64,000 nt of DNA from Leptotrichia sp. HSP-342 (GCF_041199995.1 NZ_CP165646.1:1488001-1552000), one strand, 5' to 3'; positions 40,282 through 49,763 are shown, numbered from the stretch's first letter. Numbers and translations are program-made. The notes: generated by a model not told the origin, from the letters alone.

Positions 40282-41418
40282 CTAATCTAATTTCTGATGC
40301 ATTGGACAATCAACTAAATAGCAAGTTTTATACATTTTTTCTAAATTTATTCTTGTATTTTCAGGCTTATAATTACTATTCATTATCTTTTTATATATCT
40401 CCAAAACCTTTTTTATTTCATTCTTTTCTTCTTCAATAAATTCATCAATCTCTTCTTCATTCCAGTATTTTTTGTCATAAATTTCTCCAACTTCAATTTT
40501 TTCAATATACTTATTATGTTTTTGAATCAATTCTGACAATTTGTTTTCTGCTTTCTTAAAATTTCCTAATTTTTTTAAACTGTAAAAATAAAATGAAAAA
40601 CCCATATTATAATAAAAACGTTCTTCCCAGTCAAGTTCATCTATCTCTTTTTCAAAAACCAAGACACACCTATCGTATTCTTCAAATAAATAATATAAGT
40701 CTATAAGTTCTTCAAATAAAATTTGCTCATCATAATAATATTTCTCTAACGACACTTTCTCTAACAATTTATCCAGAATTGGCTCAGCCAATTTTTTATC
40801 ATTGGTATAATGTAAGCACAGTGCCAATGCATATAAAATTCCTGCACTTTTAGGTTCCTTTTCATAACATCTCAATAGCATTTCTTTCGCTTTTTCAAAA
40901 TAACCACAATAAAACAACGTTATCCCATAATTATAATCATCTTCTATTTCCTTCTCATCTGAAAATTTTTCCATTTCCTGAAAACATTCAAGTGCCTTTT
41001 TGTATTTTTTTCTTTTTAAATAATATTCTCCCAATACTTCCCATACAACCACTGATTGTTTCCCCATTTTAATTAATTTTGTCAAATAATACTTACACAT
41101 TTTATCATCATAAGCATCTTTTTCATATAAATCAGCCAAATCCTGATAAATAATAGCCTTCTCATCATCATTTAAATCTTTTGAATATTTTTTCAAAAAC
41201 TCCTCTAATACATTCACACTCTTTTTTCCATCTTGATATACCGTAAAATAGGCTATCGCTAATTGACAAACCTTTTCCACATCTCGTGGGTTTTCCAAAA
41301 GACATTTCTCTAAATAATCCATATATTCAATAAATGCATGCTTATAATTATCGTAACTATCATTTTTTTTGATTTCATCCTGAATATATCTTGCCCATTC
41401 TTTTTGTGTTTGTTTCAT
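40282..41418 (-). CDS. TPR protein with C-terminal DCPMHQKLD tag (paralogue 2)
   Basis: It starts MKQTQKEWARYIQDEIKKN and ends CYLVDCPMHQKLD, with TPR-like helices between (for example KQSVVVWEVLGEYYLKRKKYKKALECFQEME). The first ATG of the frame (41454) overlaps the upstream gene. ATG 41418 follows AAAGGA and is used, leaving a 22-bp gap. Similar in length and layout to its neighbours, so a tandem duplication with strong divergence is likely. Confidence 0.7.
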   Translation of the reverse strand: MKQTQKEWARYIQDEIKKNDSYDNYKHAFIEYMDYLEKCLLENPRDVEKVCQLAIAYFTVYQDGKKSVNVLEEFLKKYSKDLNDDEKAIIYQDLADLYEKDAYDDKMCKYYLTKLIKMGKQSVVVWEVLGEYYLKRKKYKKALECFQEMEKFSDEKEIEDDYNYGITLFYCGYFEKAKEMLLRCYEKEPKSAGILYALALCLHYTNDKKLAEPILDKLLEKVSLEKYYYDEQILFEELIDLYYLFEEYDRCVLVFEKEIDELDWEERFYYNMGFSFYFYSLKKLGNFKKAENKLSELIQKHNKYIEKIEVGEIYDKKYWNEEEIDEFIEEEKNEIKKVLEIYKKIMNSNYKPENTRINLEKMYKTCYLVDCPMHQKLD

Positions 41419-41440
41419 AATTTTATTCCTTTCATATTTT

Positions 41441-42565
41441 TCAATTCTCATCAATTATCAGATGCTGTGGACAATCCAGTAACCAACATTCATATTTCAA
41501 GTACATAAATATTTCCATCTTAGGCTTAAAATCTGTATTCAATATTTTTTCCAGCACTAAATTAATGTTTTTCAATTTCTGCTTTTCATCTTCTATCATT
41601 TCCAAAAGTTCTTCTTCTGTTGTATCTTTCTGATATTCTTCGTCAGTCTTTATTTCTTCAATGTTTTGAAAAATCTCTTTTTCAGCTTCTTTCAATATTT
41701 TATCTATTTTCTCAAATTTATCCAATTGTTTTAACGAATAAAGATACGGTGCCATATAATTTGCTTCTAAATTAAAATTAACATTCTCTGCATATTTGCA
41801 ATATTTTTCATAATTACCACATAAATAATATAAATCTTTTATTACATCTTCGTCAAACGTGTTAAAACCTTCATACGTCAACCAATTCAAATATCTTTCA
41901 TAATCTGTTTTCTCCAGCATTTCAAACTTTTTTATTTTTTCCAAAAGTTTTTCTATATTTCCAGTATCTTTATTTCCTAAATAAATTCCACAAAGAACTC
42001 TGTAAAAATGATATTTAATGTTGTTTGAGTCTTCCATTAACAAATTATCTAAAATTTTTTCAGCTTTTTTATATTCTTTATTTTGAATTAAAATCAGTGC
42101 ATATCCATAACTATATTTCGCTTCATCACTCATTTTGCAGGCAATTTCTATATTTTCAAGAGATTTTTGATACATTTTAGCATGAAAACAAATAGCTGCA
42201 AGTCTGTAATAAATGTCTGCATTATTTGAATTAATTTTTATTGCTTTTTCAAGATAATCAATAGCCTTTTCTTCCATACATCCCATATCTTCAGACAAAT
42301 AAGCCAAATCAGCATATATTCTAAACTTTTTATCTTCTGTTAAAATATCAAAATTCCTTTTCAAAAATGTTTCTAAAATTGCTATACCGTCGCATTTCCT
42401 GCTCAAATAGCAAACTCCCGCCAACTGACAAACGACCAAAACATCTTCAGGATTTTTTACAGTTTCCTTCAACAAGTATTTCCTATAATTTTCAAGTGCA
42501 ACATCATATTCTGTTCTATCTTCATTTCCCATTTTTTCCCATATTTTATAAATATATTTTTTCAT
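41441..42565 (-). CDS. TPR protein with C-terminal DCPQHLIID tag (paralogue 1)
   Basis: A 374-residue helical repeat protein. TPR-like units include KAIDYLEKAIKINSNNADIYYRLAAICFHAKMYQKSLENIEIACK. The end ECWLLDCPQHLIIDEN is a variant of the tag in the two following genes. The start is uncertain: the ATG at 42565 is only a base or two from GAAGG, and residue 12 is another Met. The three genes probably form one transcript. Confidence 0.7.
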   Translation of the reverse strand: MKKYIYKIWEKMGNEDRTEYDVALENYRKYLLKETVKNPEDVLVVCQLAGVCYLSRKCDGIAILETFLKRNFDILTEDKKFRIYADLAYLSEDMGCMEEKAIDYLEKAIKINSNNADIYYRLAAICFHAKMYQKSLENIEIACKMSDEAKYSYGYALILIQNKEYKKAEKILDNLLMEDSNNIKYHFYRVLCGIYLGNKDTGNIEKLLEKIKKFEMLEKTDYERYLNWLTYEGFNTFDEDVIKDLYYLCGNYEKYCKYAENVNFNLEANYMAPYLYSLKQLDKFEKIDKILKEAEKEIFQNIEEIKTDEEYQKDTTEEELLEMIEDEKQKLKNINLVLEKILNTDFKPKMEIFMYLKYECWLLDCPQHLIIDEN

Positions 42566-42706
42566 ACCTTCATTCTATTTAACTTCAATTTCCAATTTCA
42601 TCTCCCAATTTTTATTTTAAACTTATTATAACACTTTTTTAAAAAACAAAAAAGGCTACAATTTTACTTGTAACCTGTCTTCTTTCACAATTTATTTATT
42701 CTATTT

Positions 42707-42982
42707 TTAAATTTCATAATGTGTCCACATGCTAATGATATTTATTCTTTTCTCTTCTTCTATAACTTCATACACTAGCCTGTGCTGTTTATTAATTCTT
42801 CTTGAATAATAACCTTTCAAATCTTTAGTTAAAACCTCATAGGATGGTGGCGTTTGAAAAGGATTTTTCTTTATAAGACTTATTAATTTTTCCACATTAT
42901 TTTTTAATGCTGGAAATTGCTTTATTTTCTCTTTATCCTTATTAGCTTTTTTCAAAATATAAATTTTGTATTCTTCTACCAT
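42707..42982 (-). CDS. yoeB: YoeB/Txe family mRNA interferase toxin
   Basis: This 91-residue RelE-fold toxin cleaves mRNA in the ribosomal A site. The signature LKGYYSRRINKQHRLVYEV and the C-terminal WTHYE are present. E. coli YoeB catalytic residues Glu46, Arg65, His83 and Tyr84 correspond here to Glu49, Arg68, His88 and Tyr89, so it should be active. It overlaps the antitoxin gene by 7 bp, as usual for these modules. Confidence 0.93.
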   Translation of the reverse strand: MVEEYKIYILKKANKDKEKIKQFPALKNNVEKLISLIKKNPFQTPPSYEVLTKDLKGYYSRRINKQHRLVYEVIEEEKRINIISMWTHYEI

Positions 42983-43215
42983 TCAAAAGCCTCGTAATCT
43001 TCATCACCAGCATTTTTTGCAGCTTCAATTTTTTCTTTCATTGTTGGATCTGATAACAAGTATAGAGTTTCTAATAAACCGTTGTATTCAGCTTCGCTAA
43101 TGATAATAGCATTTCCTTTTTTAGTGTTCACATTGATAACATCATTATAGTCAATTGCCGATTCTAAATAAGAAAATAAATTTTTCCTCAAATTAGTTGC
43201 ATTTGTATTTGTCAT
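42976..43215 (-). CDS. yefM: YefM/Phd family antitoxin
   Basis: The N-terminal DNA-binding part (TNATNLRKNLFSYLESAIDYNDVINVNTKKGNAIIISEAEYNGLLETLYLL) matches the Phd/YefM fold, and the acidic C-terminal tail would wrap the toxin. The frame starts with a GTG that is part of the AAAAGGAGTG ribosome site, so ATG 43215 is used. It should repress its own promoter through the operator at 43235-43256. Confidence 0.92.
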   Translation of the reverse strand: MTNTNATNLRKNLFSYLESAIDYNDVINVNTKKGNAIIISEAEYNGLLETLYLLSDPTMKEKIEAAKNAGDEDYEAFEW

Positions 43216-43234
43216 AAAAATCACTCCTTTTATT

Positions 43235-43270
43235 TATGTACATAATACAGTACATAGTTATAAAAGTCAA
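43235..43270 (-). promoter_or_regulatory. yefM-yoeB promoter with palindromic operator
   Basis: Minus strand TTGACT (43265-43270), 17 bp, TATTAT (43242-43247). An inverted repeat TATGTAC (43235-43241) / GTACATA (43250-43256) brackets the -10 box. E. coli YefM operators also have a TGTACA core, so this is a likely autoregulatory site. Confidence 0.75.
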
Positions 43271-43287
43271 GCAATTTTTTATAATTT

Positions 43288-44463
43288 CTATTTTTTCCTG
43301 CTATTTATAATCTTATCCACATTATTAATAACTTCATAGTCATCTTCTCCCAATTCCACATTTTTTCCAATTGGAATATACCACAGGAATTTTGAGAAAT
43401 AATCTTTTAATTTTTTATCAGAAAAATCATATCCTGCTACTGCATAAGGATAATTTCTCATTATTTTCAAATCTTCATTGGTAAGTTCTTTTAATTCATC
43501 TGCTGTTAAATATTCCGCACTGTAAGCGGCTTTTGTTAAATCATCTCTGTATTTATAGCCTTTTTCCGTTTTTTCAGGAAAATAGTAATTACCGTTTAGA
43601 TATACTATTTCTGATAGATTAAATTCATCTTCAGGACTAAAATTCTTTGTTTTAAAATGTAAATATCCTTTTTTTAGTTTTGCATAAAGAACTTTATATT
43701 GCCCATCTCTATCGTAATAATTTCTATATCCGTAATCAATATTCCCTTCTCCAACTAATTTCCAGTCTATATATTTTCCATTTTTCATCTTTATTTCAGG
43801 GATTGCAATCAAAGCACTTCCAGGCTCAACAATTACTTCAAAGTCATCCACTTTTTGATTTTTCCATTTTGAAATAGTAGACCAGACATAATTAAAGTCA
43901 TTGTATCCGACACCGCCACTTCCATCGTAACGATAGCTATGCTCAATTACATTTTCTCCCTTTTTAAAGTTTGCTTTAAAATAATAAACATAGCTTCTTT
44001 TATAATAGTCGGCTTCCTCTTTTGCCTTTTCTTCGTCATATTCCTTAAAATATTTTTTCACTTCTTCAAGTTTCTTTACATCCTTTGGAACAAAATCGGT
44101 TAATCTGTAAGAAACTGTATTTACACTTTTCCCATTTACAATAGTTCTAAAATTTTTAAAATGATTAACTTCATCCCATTCCTCATTTCCACCTTCAGGC
44201 GTAATAAACCCAATGTATTTCTCGCCAGCCTCAGGACTGTCAAACACAAATCTTACAGTTACCGCCATTTCATTTACTGGTCCATACTCCCCCTTGACTT
44301 TTTCCAGCTTAAAATGAAGTTTCTCACTCTTTATAGCAATATTAGACACATTCATTGGAACAATATGTCCACCTTCTGAACCAAATTCCCAATCATTTGC
44401 CAGTAAATTTGTACAAAAAATAAACATTAAGCAAAATAATAAAAATATTCTGATTTTTCTCAT
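43288..44463 (-). CDS. Secreted DUF4424/YARHG domain protein
   Basis: It has a signal peptide (IRIFLLFCLMFIFCTNLLA) followed by a large domain beginning NDWEFGSEGGHIVPMNVSNIAIKSEKLHF, which I match to the DUF4424-type exported domain. A short C-terminal YARHG-like domain follows: LTADELKELTNEDLKIMRNYPYAVAGYDFSDKKLKDYFSKFLWYIP. YARHG domains are extracellular and of unknown function. The GTG at 44472 lies in the AGGAGTG site, so ATG 44463 is used. Confidence 0.75.
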   Translation of the reverse strand: MRKIRIFLLFCLMFIFCTNLLANDWEFGSEGGHIVPMNVSNIAIKSEKLHFKLEKVKGEYGPVNEMAVTVRFVFDSPEAGEKYIGFITPEGGNEEWDEVNHFKNFRTIVNGKSVNTVSYRLTDFVPKDVKKLEEVKKYFKEYDEEKAKEEADYYKRSYVYYFKANFKKGENVIEHSYRYDGSGGVGYNDFNYVWSTISKWKNQKVDDFEVIVEPGSALIAIPEIKMKNGKYIDWKLVGEGNIDYGYRNYYDRDGQYKVLYAKLKKGYLHFKTKNFSPEDEFNLSEIVYLNGNYYFPEKTEKGYKYRDDLTKAAYSAEYLTADELKELTNEDLKIMRNYPYAVAGYDFSDKKLKDYFSKFLWYIPIGKNVELGEDDYEVINNVDKIINSRKK

Positions 44464-44567
44464 AGCAACCACTCCTATTTTTTATTAATTTTTTGTTTTT
44501 CATTATAAATTATACCTTGTATTAAATTTTAGTCAATATCTTTAATTTTTATTTTTAGAAAAATTAA

Positions 44568-44604
44568 AAGGATTAACTCCTGTTTTACACAGAAATCAAT
44601 CCTT
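44568..44604 (-). terminator. Terminator after the TcyP-like gene
   Basis: AAGGATT (44568-44574) pairs with AATCCTT (44598-44604). On the minus strand the stem is followed by TTAATTTTTC, about 110 bp after the symporter stop. Confidence 0.6.
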
Positions 44605-44715
44605 GTTAACCCATTAAATTACTTATCTAATTACAGATTTATTAATAACATAGACAAAGCAAAAATTTTAGGAGCAACTATAAATTTACTGCTTTAAAAA
44701 TTTTTAAAAAATTTA

Positions 44716-46089
44716 TTATGCTTCACTTATTCTTTCCCCTTTAAAAACTTCTTCATTAAAAGTTCCCATTTCTTTGTCTACAACAGTCGAAACTACCATT
44801 GCACCGTTTACATTTATTGCTGTACGTCCCATATCTATTATTGAGTCAATTGGCAGTACTAAAGCTACTGGAGCAAAAGGCAATCCCATTCCACCTAGTA
44901 CGACTGTTGCTGCAATGTAGGCTGTTCCCGGTACTCCTGCCATACCGAACGACCCTAATGCGATTACTGTTATAAGGCTTATTAAAAATACTGGAGTAAT
45001 TGCAATGCCGTTCATATTGGCAATCATTATTGCTATTACTGCTGGAAATACTCCTGCACAACCATTCATTCCTATTGTTGTCCCTAGTGTCGCTGTAAAG
45101 TTAGCAGTTGGTGAACTTACTCCTACTTCTTTTTCCAATGTTTCAATTGTTACAGGTAAAGTTCCCATGCTTGAAGTTGTTGTAAATGATAGAACTAACG
45201 GTGCTGTTACTTTCTTGTAATATCTTAGTGGATTTATACCGTGTATTGTAAGATTTAAAGATTGCATTATTACAACCAACCCTAATGAAATAAACATTAC
45301 AATCAGATATGTAACAAGATTTTTAAATACTTCAAGCCCATAAGAAGCCGTCAAATCAAACATCAATGCCGCAACTCCATACGGAATTATTTTTATTATT
45401 GTAATTGTAACGCTTGTCATTACTGAAAACAATGCTTCTGTTACGTCCTTCAAAGGTTTTATTTTCTCAGGATTTTTTAATCCAACTCGGTTTGTTGCAA
45501 ATCCTAGAAACGCTGTAAATATTACTACTCCAATAACACTTGTTTCTGTCATAGCCTTAAAAATATTTGACGGTATAAACGAGACTACAACATCAACAAG
45601 GCCTTTATATTCCCCTTTTCCAGCCCATGCTTCCATTCCTTCAGGTAATTTCATTCCAACTCCCAGCTTAAATGTCATTGCAATTACAATTCCAATAATC
45701 GCCGAAATAGCCACAGTCGCTGTATAATAAACTACTGATTTTATGGTCAGTTTTCTCAAATTCTCATTATTTTTAGAATTAATTATTGAATTGTAAACAG
45801 ATAGCCCAACTAACGGAATAACTATCATTTTTAAAAGGCTCGTAAATCCTCTCCCTACTAACGAAGCTGCATTTGTCACATTCTTTATAACAACCTCATG
45901 CTCAGCCGCTCCCACTAATCCTAACGTTGATTGAAATACAATTCCCGCAACAAATCCTAATACTGTAGAAATTATTATCCTTGTAGAAAACTTAAATTTT
46001 TTCTTTAAATTCACATTTATATGAATCAATAAAAAGAACAGTAAAATCAAAATTACTATCCATATACTTGAAAACACTATCGCTGTCAT
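44716..46089 (-). CDS. tcyP: Dicarboxylate/amino acid:cation symporter, TcyP-like
   Basis: This 457-residue inner-membrane protein is a DAACS (EAAT-fold) transporter with about eight TM helices and two re-entrant loops. Family motifs are FTTTSSMGTLPV (loop HP1) and TIGMNGCAGVFPA (TM7 NMDGT position), then GVPGTAYIAATVVLGGMGLP (HP2). The NMDGT-to-GMNGCAG change and the extra N-terminal TM resemble the L-cystine transporter TcyP; the substrate is inferred. It has an AGGAGGG ribosome site. Confidence 0.8.
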   Translation of the reverse strand: MTAIVFSSIWIVILILLFFLLIHINVNLKKKFKFSTRIIISTVLGFVAGIVFQSTLGLVGAAEHEVVIKNVTNAASLVGRGFTSLLKMIVIPLVGLSVYNSIINSKNNENLRKLTIKSVVYYTATVAISAIIGIVIAMTFKLGVGMKLPEGMEAWAGKGEYKGLVDVVVSFIPSNIFKAMTETSVIGVVIFTAFLGFATNRVGLKNPEKIKPLKDVTEALFSVMTSVTITIIKIIPYGVAALMFDLTASYGLEVFKNLVTYLIVMFISLGLVVIMQSLNLTIHGINPLRYYKKVTAPLVLSFTTTSSMGTLPVTIETLEKEVGVSSPTANFTATLGTTIGMNGCAGVFPAVIAIMIANMNGIAITPVFLISLITVIALGSFGMAGVPGTAYIAATVVLGGMGLPFAPVALVLPIDSIIDMGRTAINVNGAMVVSTVVDKEMGTFNEEVFKGERISEA

Positions 46090-46254
46090 TTTCCCTCCTA
46101 ATTTTATTTAAAATTTATTCTTAAAATTTTTATATACAAATATTATCATTAATTTATTTTTATGTCAAGATATTTTTGTAATTAAATCATTTTTATAACA
46201 AATTTTATAAAATAGATTGTAAAATATATTGCGACAAACTAAAAAAATTGAAGT

Positions 46255-47634
46255 TTATTTCACAATTCTACAATATTCATATTTATAATTTTTATCTTGT
46301 GCTGTAATTGTACTCTTGTTAGTTTCATTGCTTTTTTCTAGTGAACTAGAATCATCAAAAATATTTTCCAAAGCATCTATAAATTCATCAAATTCATCCA
46401 TTGCTTCATCCTTATCATTTCCTATCATTTCAAAAGTTTTTACATCAGCACCTTTTAGCACTTTGTCATTACAATAAACATTATTTCTATCTTTATAATA
46501 ATTTTTACTAAGTATTTTTACACTATCCTTATCTACATTTAATTTTACAACCTTATTTTTCGTCAAATCAAAAGGATCTTCAATTAACAGCTTAAATACT
46601 CCATCCTTATTTTTAAAAAATATTGCATATGCAACATTAGCATTTTTACTCATATATAGTGTCTGAAATTCAATTGGGCTTATGTTTTTTAATTTATATT
46701 CTTTGTAAAAAACATTACTTTTATCTTTTTCAAAGAAATTATCCACTATTTGAAAAGTTTTTGCTTCTGCTCCTTCAATTTTATTTTTTTCAAAATAAAC
46801 ATTATTTTTATCCTTTGAAAAACCATTACCCATTAATTGAAAAGTTTTTACATCTATATTCTTAAATTTTTCATTATTGTAGTAAATATTATTTTTATCT
46901 TTTGAATATCCCTCTCCGATATTCTCAAAGCTCCCTTTATCAACATTTTCCAACCTTGAGATATTATAGGAATCCTCACTATTATAAAAAATTACTTCTG
47001 TATTTCTATAAATACCATTCTTATCTTTTATATATCCATCACCAATATTTTCAAAACTTTCCCTATCTATATTTCTTAATTTCATTTTTCCAGAATAAAT
47101 CCAGTTTTTATCTCTTCCAAAGCCTCCACCTAAATCTTCAAAAGTTCTTTTATCCACATTATCAACTTTTTCTGCATACATTCCTTGCAAAACATAGATG
47201 CCATTTTTATTTCTAAAATAATCCATTTTACCCTTAGAATTCTCATAAAAAGTAACTTTTTTCATATCTACCGGCTCGCCACTATTTTCATACCGTATAG
47301 TCTGCCCATATAAATAAATATAATTTTTGTCTTTTCCAGTATCTTCATCCAATATTTCAAAACTATTTATATCTGCCTCCAAAATATCATATTCCTTATA
47401 GTAAATAGTATCCTTATCTTTCGCAAAATTCTCATTCAGAATTTTAAAACTCTTTAAATCGGGACTTTTTATTAAATATTTTTCACTTTTTTCATCATCT
47501 ATCCGCTTTACAACCAAAGTTTTATGATAATCCTCATTATAATAAATTTTACCATTTTCAATAATGTATTCAGAAAATCCCGCATTTCCTATTAAAATTA
47601 ACAAACCTAATATTCTTAAAACAGTGCTTCTCAT
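46255..47634 (-). CDS. Secreted DKNYY-type repeat protein
   Basis: It has a signal peptide (MRSTVLRILGLLILIGNAGFS) and about 430 residues of DKN repeats, such as GYSKDKNNIYYNNEKFKNIDVKTFQLMGNGFSKDKN, with unit length near 30. The C-terminal 50 residues are acidic and Ser/Thr-rich. It lies 37 bp after the 47672 lipoprotein on the same strand and is its diverged relative. Role unknown; probably surface exposed. Confidence 0.8.
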   Translation of the reverse strand: MRSTVLRILGLLILIGNAGFSEYIIENGKIYYNEDYHKTLVVKRIDDEKSEKYLIKSPDLKSFKILNENFAKDKDTIYYKEYDILEADINSFEILDEDTGKDKNYIYLYGQTIRYENSGEPVDMKKVTFYENSKGKMDYFRNKNGIYVLQGMYAEKVDNVDKRTFEDLGGGFGRDKNWIYSGKMKLRNIDRESFENIGDGYIKDKNGIYRNTEVIFYNSEDSYNISRLENVDKGSFENIGEGYSKDKNNIYYNNEKFKNIDVKTFQLMGNGFSKDKNNVYFEKNKIEGAEAKTFQIVDNFFEKDKSNVFYKEYKLKNISPIEFQTLYMSKNANVAYAIFFKNKDGVFKLLIEDPFDLTKNKVVKLNVDKDSVKILSKNYYKDRNNVYCNDKVLKGADVKTFEMIGNDKDEAMDEFDEFIDALENIFDDSSSLEKSNETNKSTITAQDKNYKYEYCRIVK

Positions 47635-47671
47635 AAAAATCCTCCTTTTTTCAAATCCATCATTCCTTTAA

Positions 47672-48679
47672 TTATCTCACAGAATAACAATCATAATACC
47701 CGTGCTTGCTATCTTTCGCTGTTTCTACATCTGAATCATAAAATACTTTAAAACTCTTGACATCAGCTCCTTCCAAAATCTTTCCATCGCAAAAAATATT
47801 ATTTTTATCCTTTGAATACAAATCGTTTATCAACGAAAAAGTCTTTGAATCCGCCTTTTCTACAACACTTAATTCGGATATTTCATTCAAAAAATACACC
47901 TTTTCCCTATCTTTCAGATAATAACTCACATCATAAACATTTCCCACAACTTCAAATCCATTAGATAAAATCTTTTCCAGCTTAATTCCCCTATAGTACA
48001 CCCTATTCTTATCCGCAGAAAAGACAAAATCAATGATTTTAAAACTATTTTTATCCAGTCCTTTCAATTCATCCGCCTTCCCATTTGCAACATAATAAAT
48101 TCCTGTTTTGTCTTTTACATATCTAAAATATTTTTTATTAACCACTTCAAATGTATTATAGTCAATATTCCTTAGTAAAATTAATTTCCCGTCAAATTCA
48201 AGAAAATTAATATTTCTTTCTAAAAAGTAAACATTTTTCCCATCTTTAATATAATATTCAGCTCCATCTTCCTTATTCGCAATTATTTCCATCTTACTGT
48301 TTTTCAAATTATCAATTTTCCAATAAAAATAATAAAGGGCATTCCCCGACTTTACCAAATAATTATTTACTCTCTCAATCGGCTTGCCTTCTAATTTTCC
48401 AATTTTCTTCCCTTCAAAATAGACATTATTCTCATCTTTTCCATACCAAGTCCCTTCAATCCATTCAAACGTACCAGCCTTAGCCCCTTTTACAACTTTT
48501 CCATCATAATACACTTTCCCTTTATCTGTCACATATTGATTTTTAGGCTTTTCAGCAATACTTTCACTTTCATTTTGCTTTTTATTTTCCATTTTTGCAT
48601 CTTTATCTTCTCTCTTCCCACAAGCTAGAATAATTACTATCATTAATAATATTGTCATTTTTAAAATAATTTTTTTCAT
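47672..48679 (-). CDS. DKNYY-type repeat lipoprotein
   Basis: The lipobox is IVIILAC with Cys at residue 20 of the chosen start, followed by a charged linker and then DKN repeats (WYGKDENNVYFEGKKI, FSADKNRVYYRGIKL, LYSKDKNNIFCDGKILEGADVKSFKV). The longer frame starts at 48712 but the AAAGGAG site lies inside it, so ATG 48679 is used. The final CYSVR resembles the YCRIVK ending of the next gene. A long leader (over 250 bp) precedes it. Confidence 0.8.
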   Translation of the reverse strand: MKKIILKMTILLMIVIILACGKREDKDAKMENKKQNESESIAEKPKNQYVTDKGKVYYDGKVVKGAKAGTFEWIEGTWYGKDENNVYFEGKKIGKLEGKPIERVNNYLVKSGNALYYFYWKIDNLKNSKMEIIANKEDGAEYYIKDGKNVYFLERNINFLEFDGKLILLRNIDYNTFEVVNKKYFRYVKDKTGIYYVANGKADELKGLDKNSFKIIDFVFSADKNRVYYRGIKLEKILSNGFEVVGNVYDVSYYLKDREKVYFLNEISELSVVEKADSKTFSLINDLYSKDKNNIFCDGKILEGADVKSFKVFYDSDVETAKDSKHGYYDCYSVR

Positions 48680-48976
48680 AAATGAAGCTCCTTTTAAAAA
48701 TTTTTCTCTCAAATTGAATACCTGATACTATTTCCCATTTAAACAGCAGAAATCAAAAAAATTCATGAAATTAAAGTTATTTTTTACGAGATTATGCTAT
48801 TAACTATTAAAATATCTTTTAATTAAATTTTATCATTAAGTACCTACCTTAAAGACTTTTATAGCTTTGTTTACAAATATTATGTTTAATAATACTTTTT
48901 TATTTCTTAAATGATATCTAATATAAACATACTTTAATTTAATAAATTATATCACACTTTTCATTTAAAAAACAAA
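48680..48976. other. AT-rich intergenic region
   Basis: I see no gene here. A TATAAT with a weak -35 box (TTGTTT, 18 bp) on the minus strand near 48945-48970 could be the promoter of the DKN lipoprotein, giving a long leader. Confidence 0.4.
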
Positions 48977-49004
48977 AATCACAGCTAAATTAATAGCCGT
49001 GATT
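48977..49004 (-). terminator. Hairpin terminator
   Basis: AATCACAGCT (48977-48986) pairs with AGCCGTGATT (48995-49004) with one mismatch. On the minus strand it is followed by TTTGTTTTT. It lies 130 bp beyond the tRNA terminator, so what it ends is unclear. Confidence 0.65.
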
Positions 49005-49129
49005 CCAATAAATTTTATTCTATATTCAATCCTTATCTTAAAGTATTTTGCAATAACTGAGAAAGATTTAATTTTTTTATTTAAATTTATAATCAATACT
49101 ACTGTATCGGTTGTTAAGCAAAATTTTAA

Positions 49130-49158
49130 AAAAAAATAAGAGTCTAAAAACTCTTATT
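49130..49158 (-). terminator. Terminator of tRNA-Lys
   Basis: AATAAGAGT (49135-49143) and ACTCTTATT (49150-49158) form a perfect 9-bp stem, followed on the minus strand by a run of T. It starts about 32 bp after the tRNA end. Confidence 0.9.
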
Positions 49159-49189
49159 ATACATTAATATTTTGTTTTATAGAAGATGA

Positions 49190-49266
49190 TGGTGGGACTG
49201 GTGGGGATCGAACCCACAACCTACCGATTAAGAGTCGGTTGCTCTGACCAGTTGAGCTACAGTCCC
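49190..49266 (-). tRNA. tRNA-Lys (anticodon CTT)
   Basis: A 77-nt cloverleaf including an encoded CCA: acceptor stem GGGACTG/CAGTCCC, D arm GCTC/GAGC, anticodon stem ACCGA/TCGGT with loop CTCTTAA (anticodon CTT), T arm GTGGG/CCCAC with TTCGATC. All stems pair perfectly. It reads AAG, a relatively rare lysine codon in such an AT-rich genome. Confidence 0.97.
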
Positions 49267-49312
49267 ATAAAAATCAAATTATAAAAATAACTCTATTCAA
49301 CAATTCTTAATT

Positions 49313-49341
49313 ATAATATCACATTTTTTTCAATTTGTCAA
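49313..49341 (-). promoter_or_regulatory. Promoter of tRNA-Lys
   Basis: Minus strand TTGACA (49336-49341), 17 bp, TATTAT (49313-49318), about 45 bp upstream of the tRNA. Confidence 0.8.
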
Positions 49342-49517
49342 TTTAATAATTTCTTTTTTATACATTTTTTGTATAGATGTCAAATATTTATTACAAAAAT
49401 ATATAAAAAAATATGTCTTTCACCTTTTTTATATTTAGTAGGCTATCTGTTTCATTCCTACCATCTGCTAATTTCAAAAAAGAGTTATCCCAATCAAGAA
49501 ACAACTCTACATTTAAT

Positions 49518-49703
49518 TTATTTACTTTCACAAGCTATACCATCTTTATCCCTGTCTAAATGTTTTGCATATCCTGGCTCGCCTTTTTTTATGTTTTTGT
49601 AACCTTTTGCACGTGCTTCCTTACAATTCTTGAAATGCAACGTTTCTGAAAATGTATTTGCACTAACAAATACCAATGTCAAAATCAAAAAAATTTTTTT
49701 CAT
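49518..49703 (-). CDS. Secreted Excalibur calcium-binding domain protein
   Basis: A 61-residue secreted protein: signal peptide (MKKIFLILTLVFVSANTFS) followed by a single Excalibur domain, FKNCKEARAKGYKNIKKGEPGYAKHLDRDKDGIACE. The DRDKDGIACE loop is an EF-hand-like Ca2+ site with the conserved closing Cys. The frame runs upstream to 49739, but TGGAGGAAACC is inside it, so ATG 49703 is used. It follows the CRISPR mini-array on the same strand. Confidence 0.85.
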   Translation of the reverse strand: MKKIFLILTLVFVSANTFSETLHFKNCKEARAKGYKNIKKGEPGYAKHLDRDKDGIACESK

Positions 49704-49763
49704 TTTGGTTTCCTCCATTTTTTTATATTTGTAAACCAAAATTAACCCTATAAATAAAATCTA

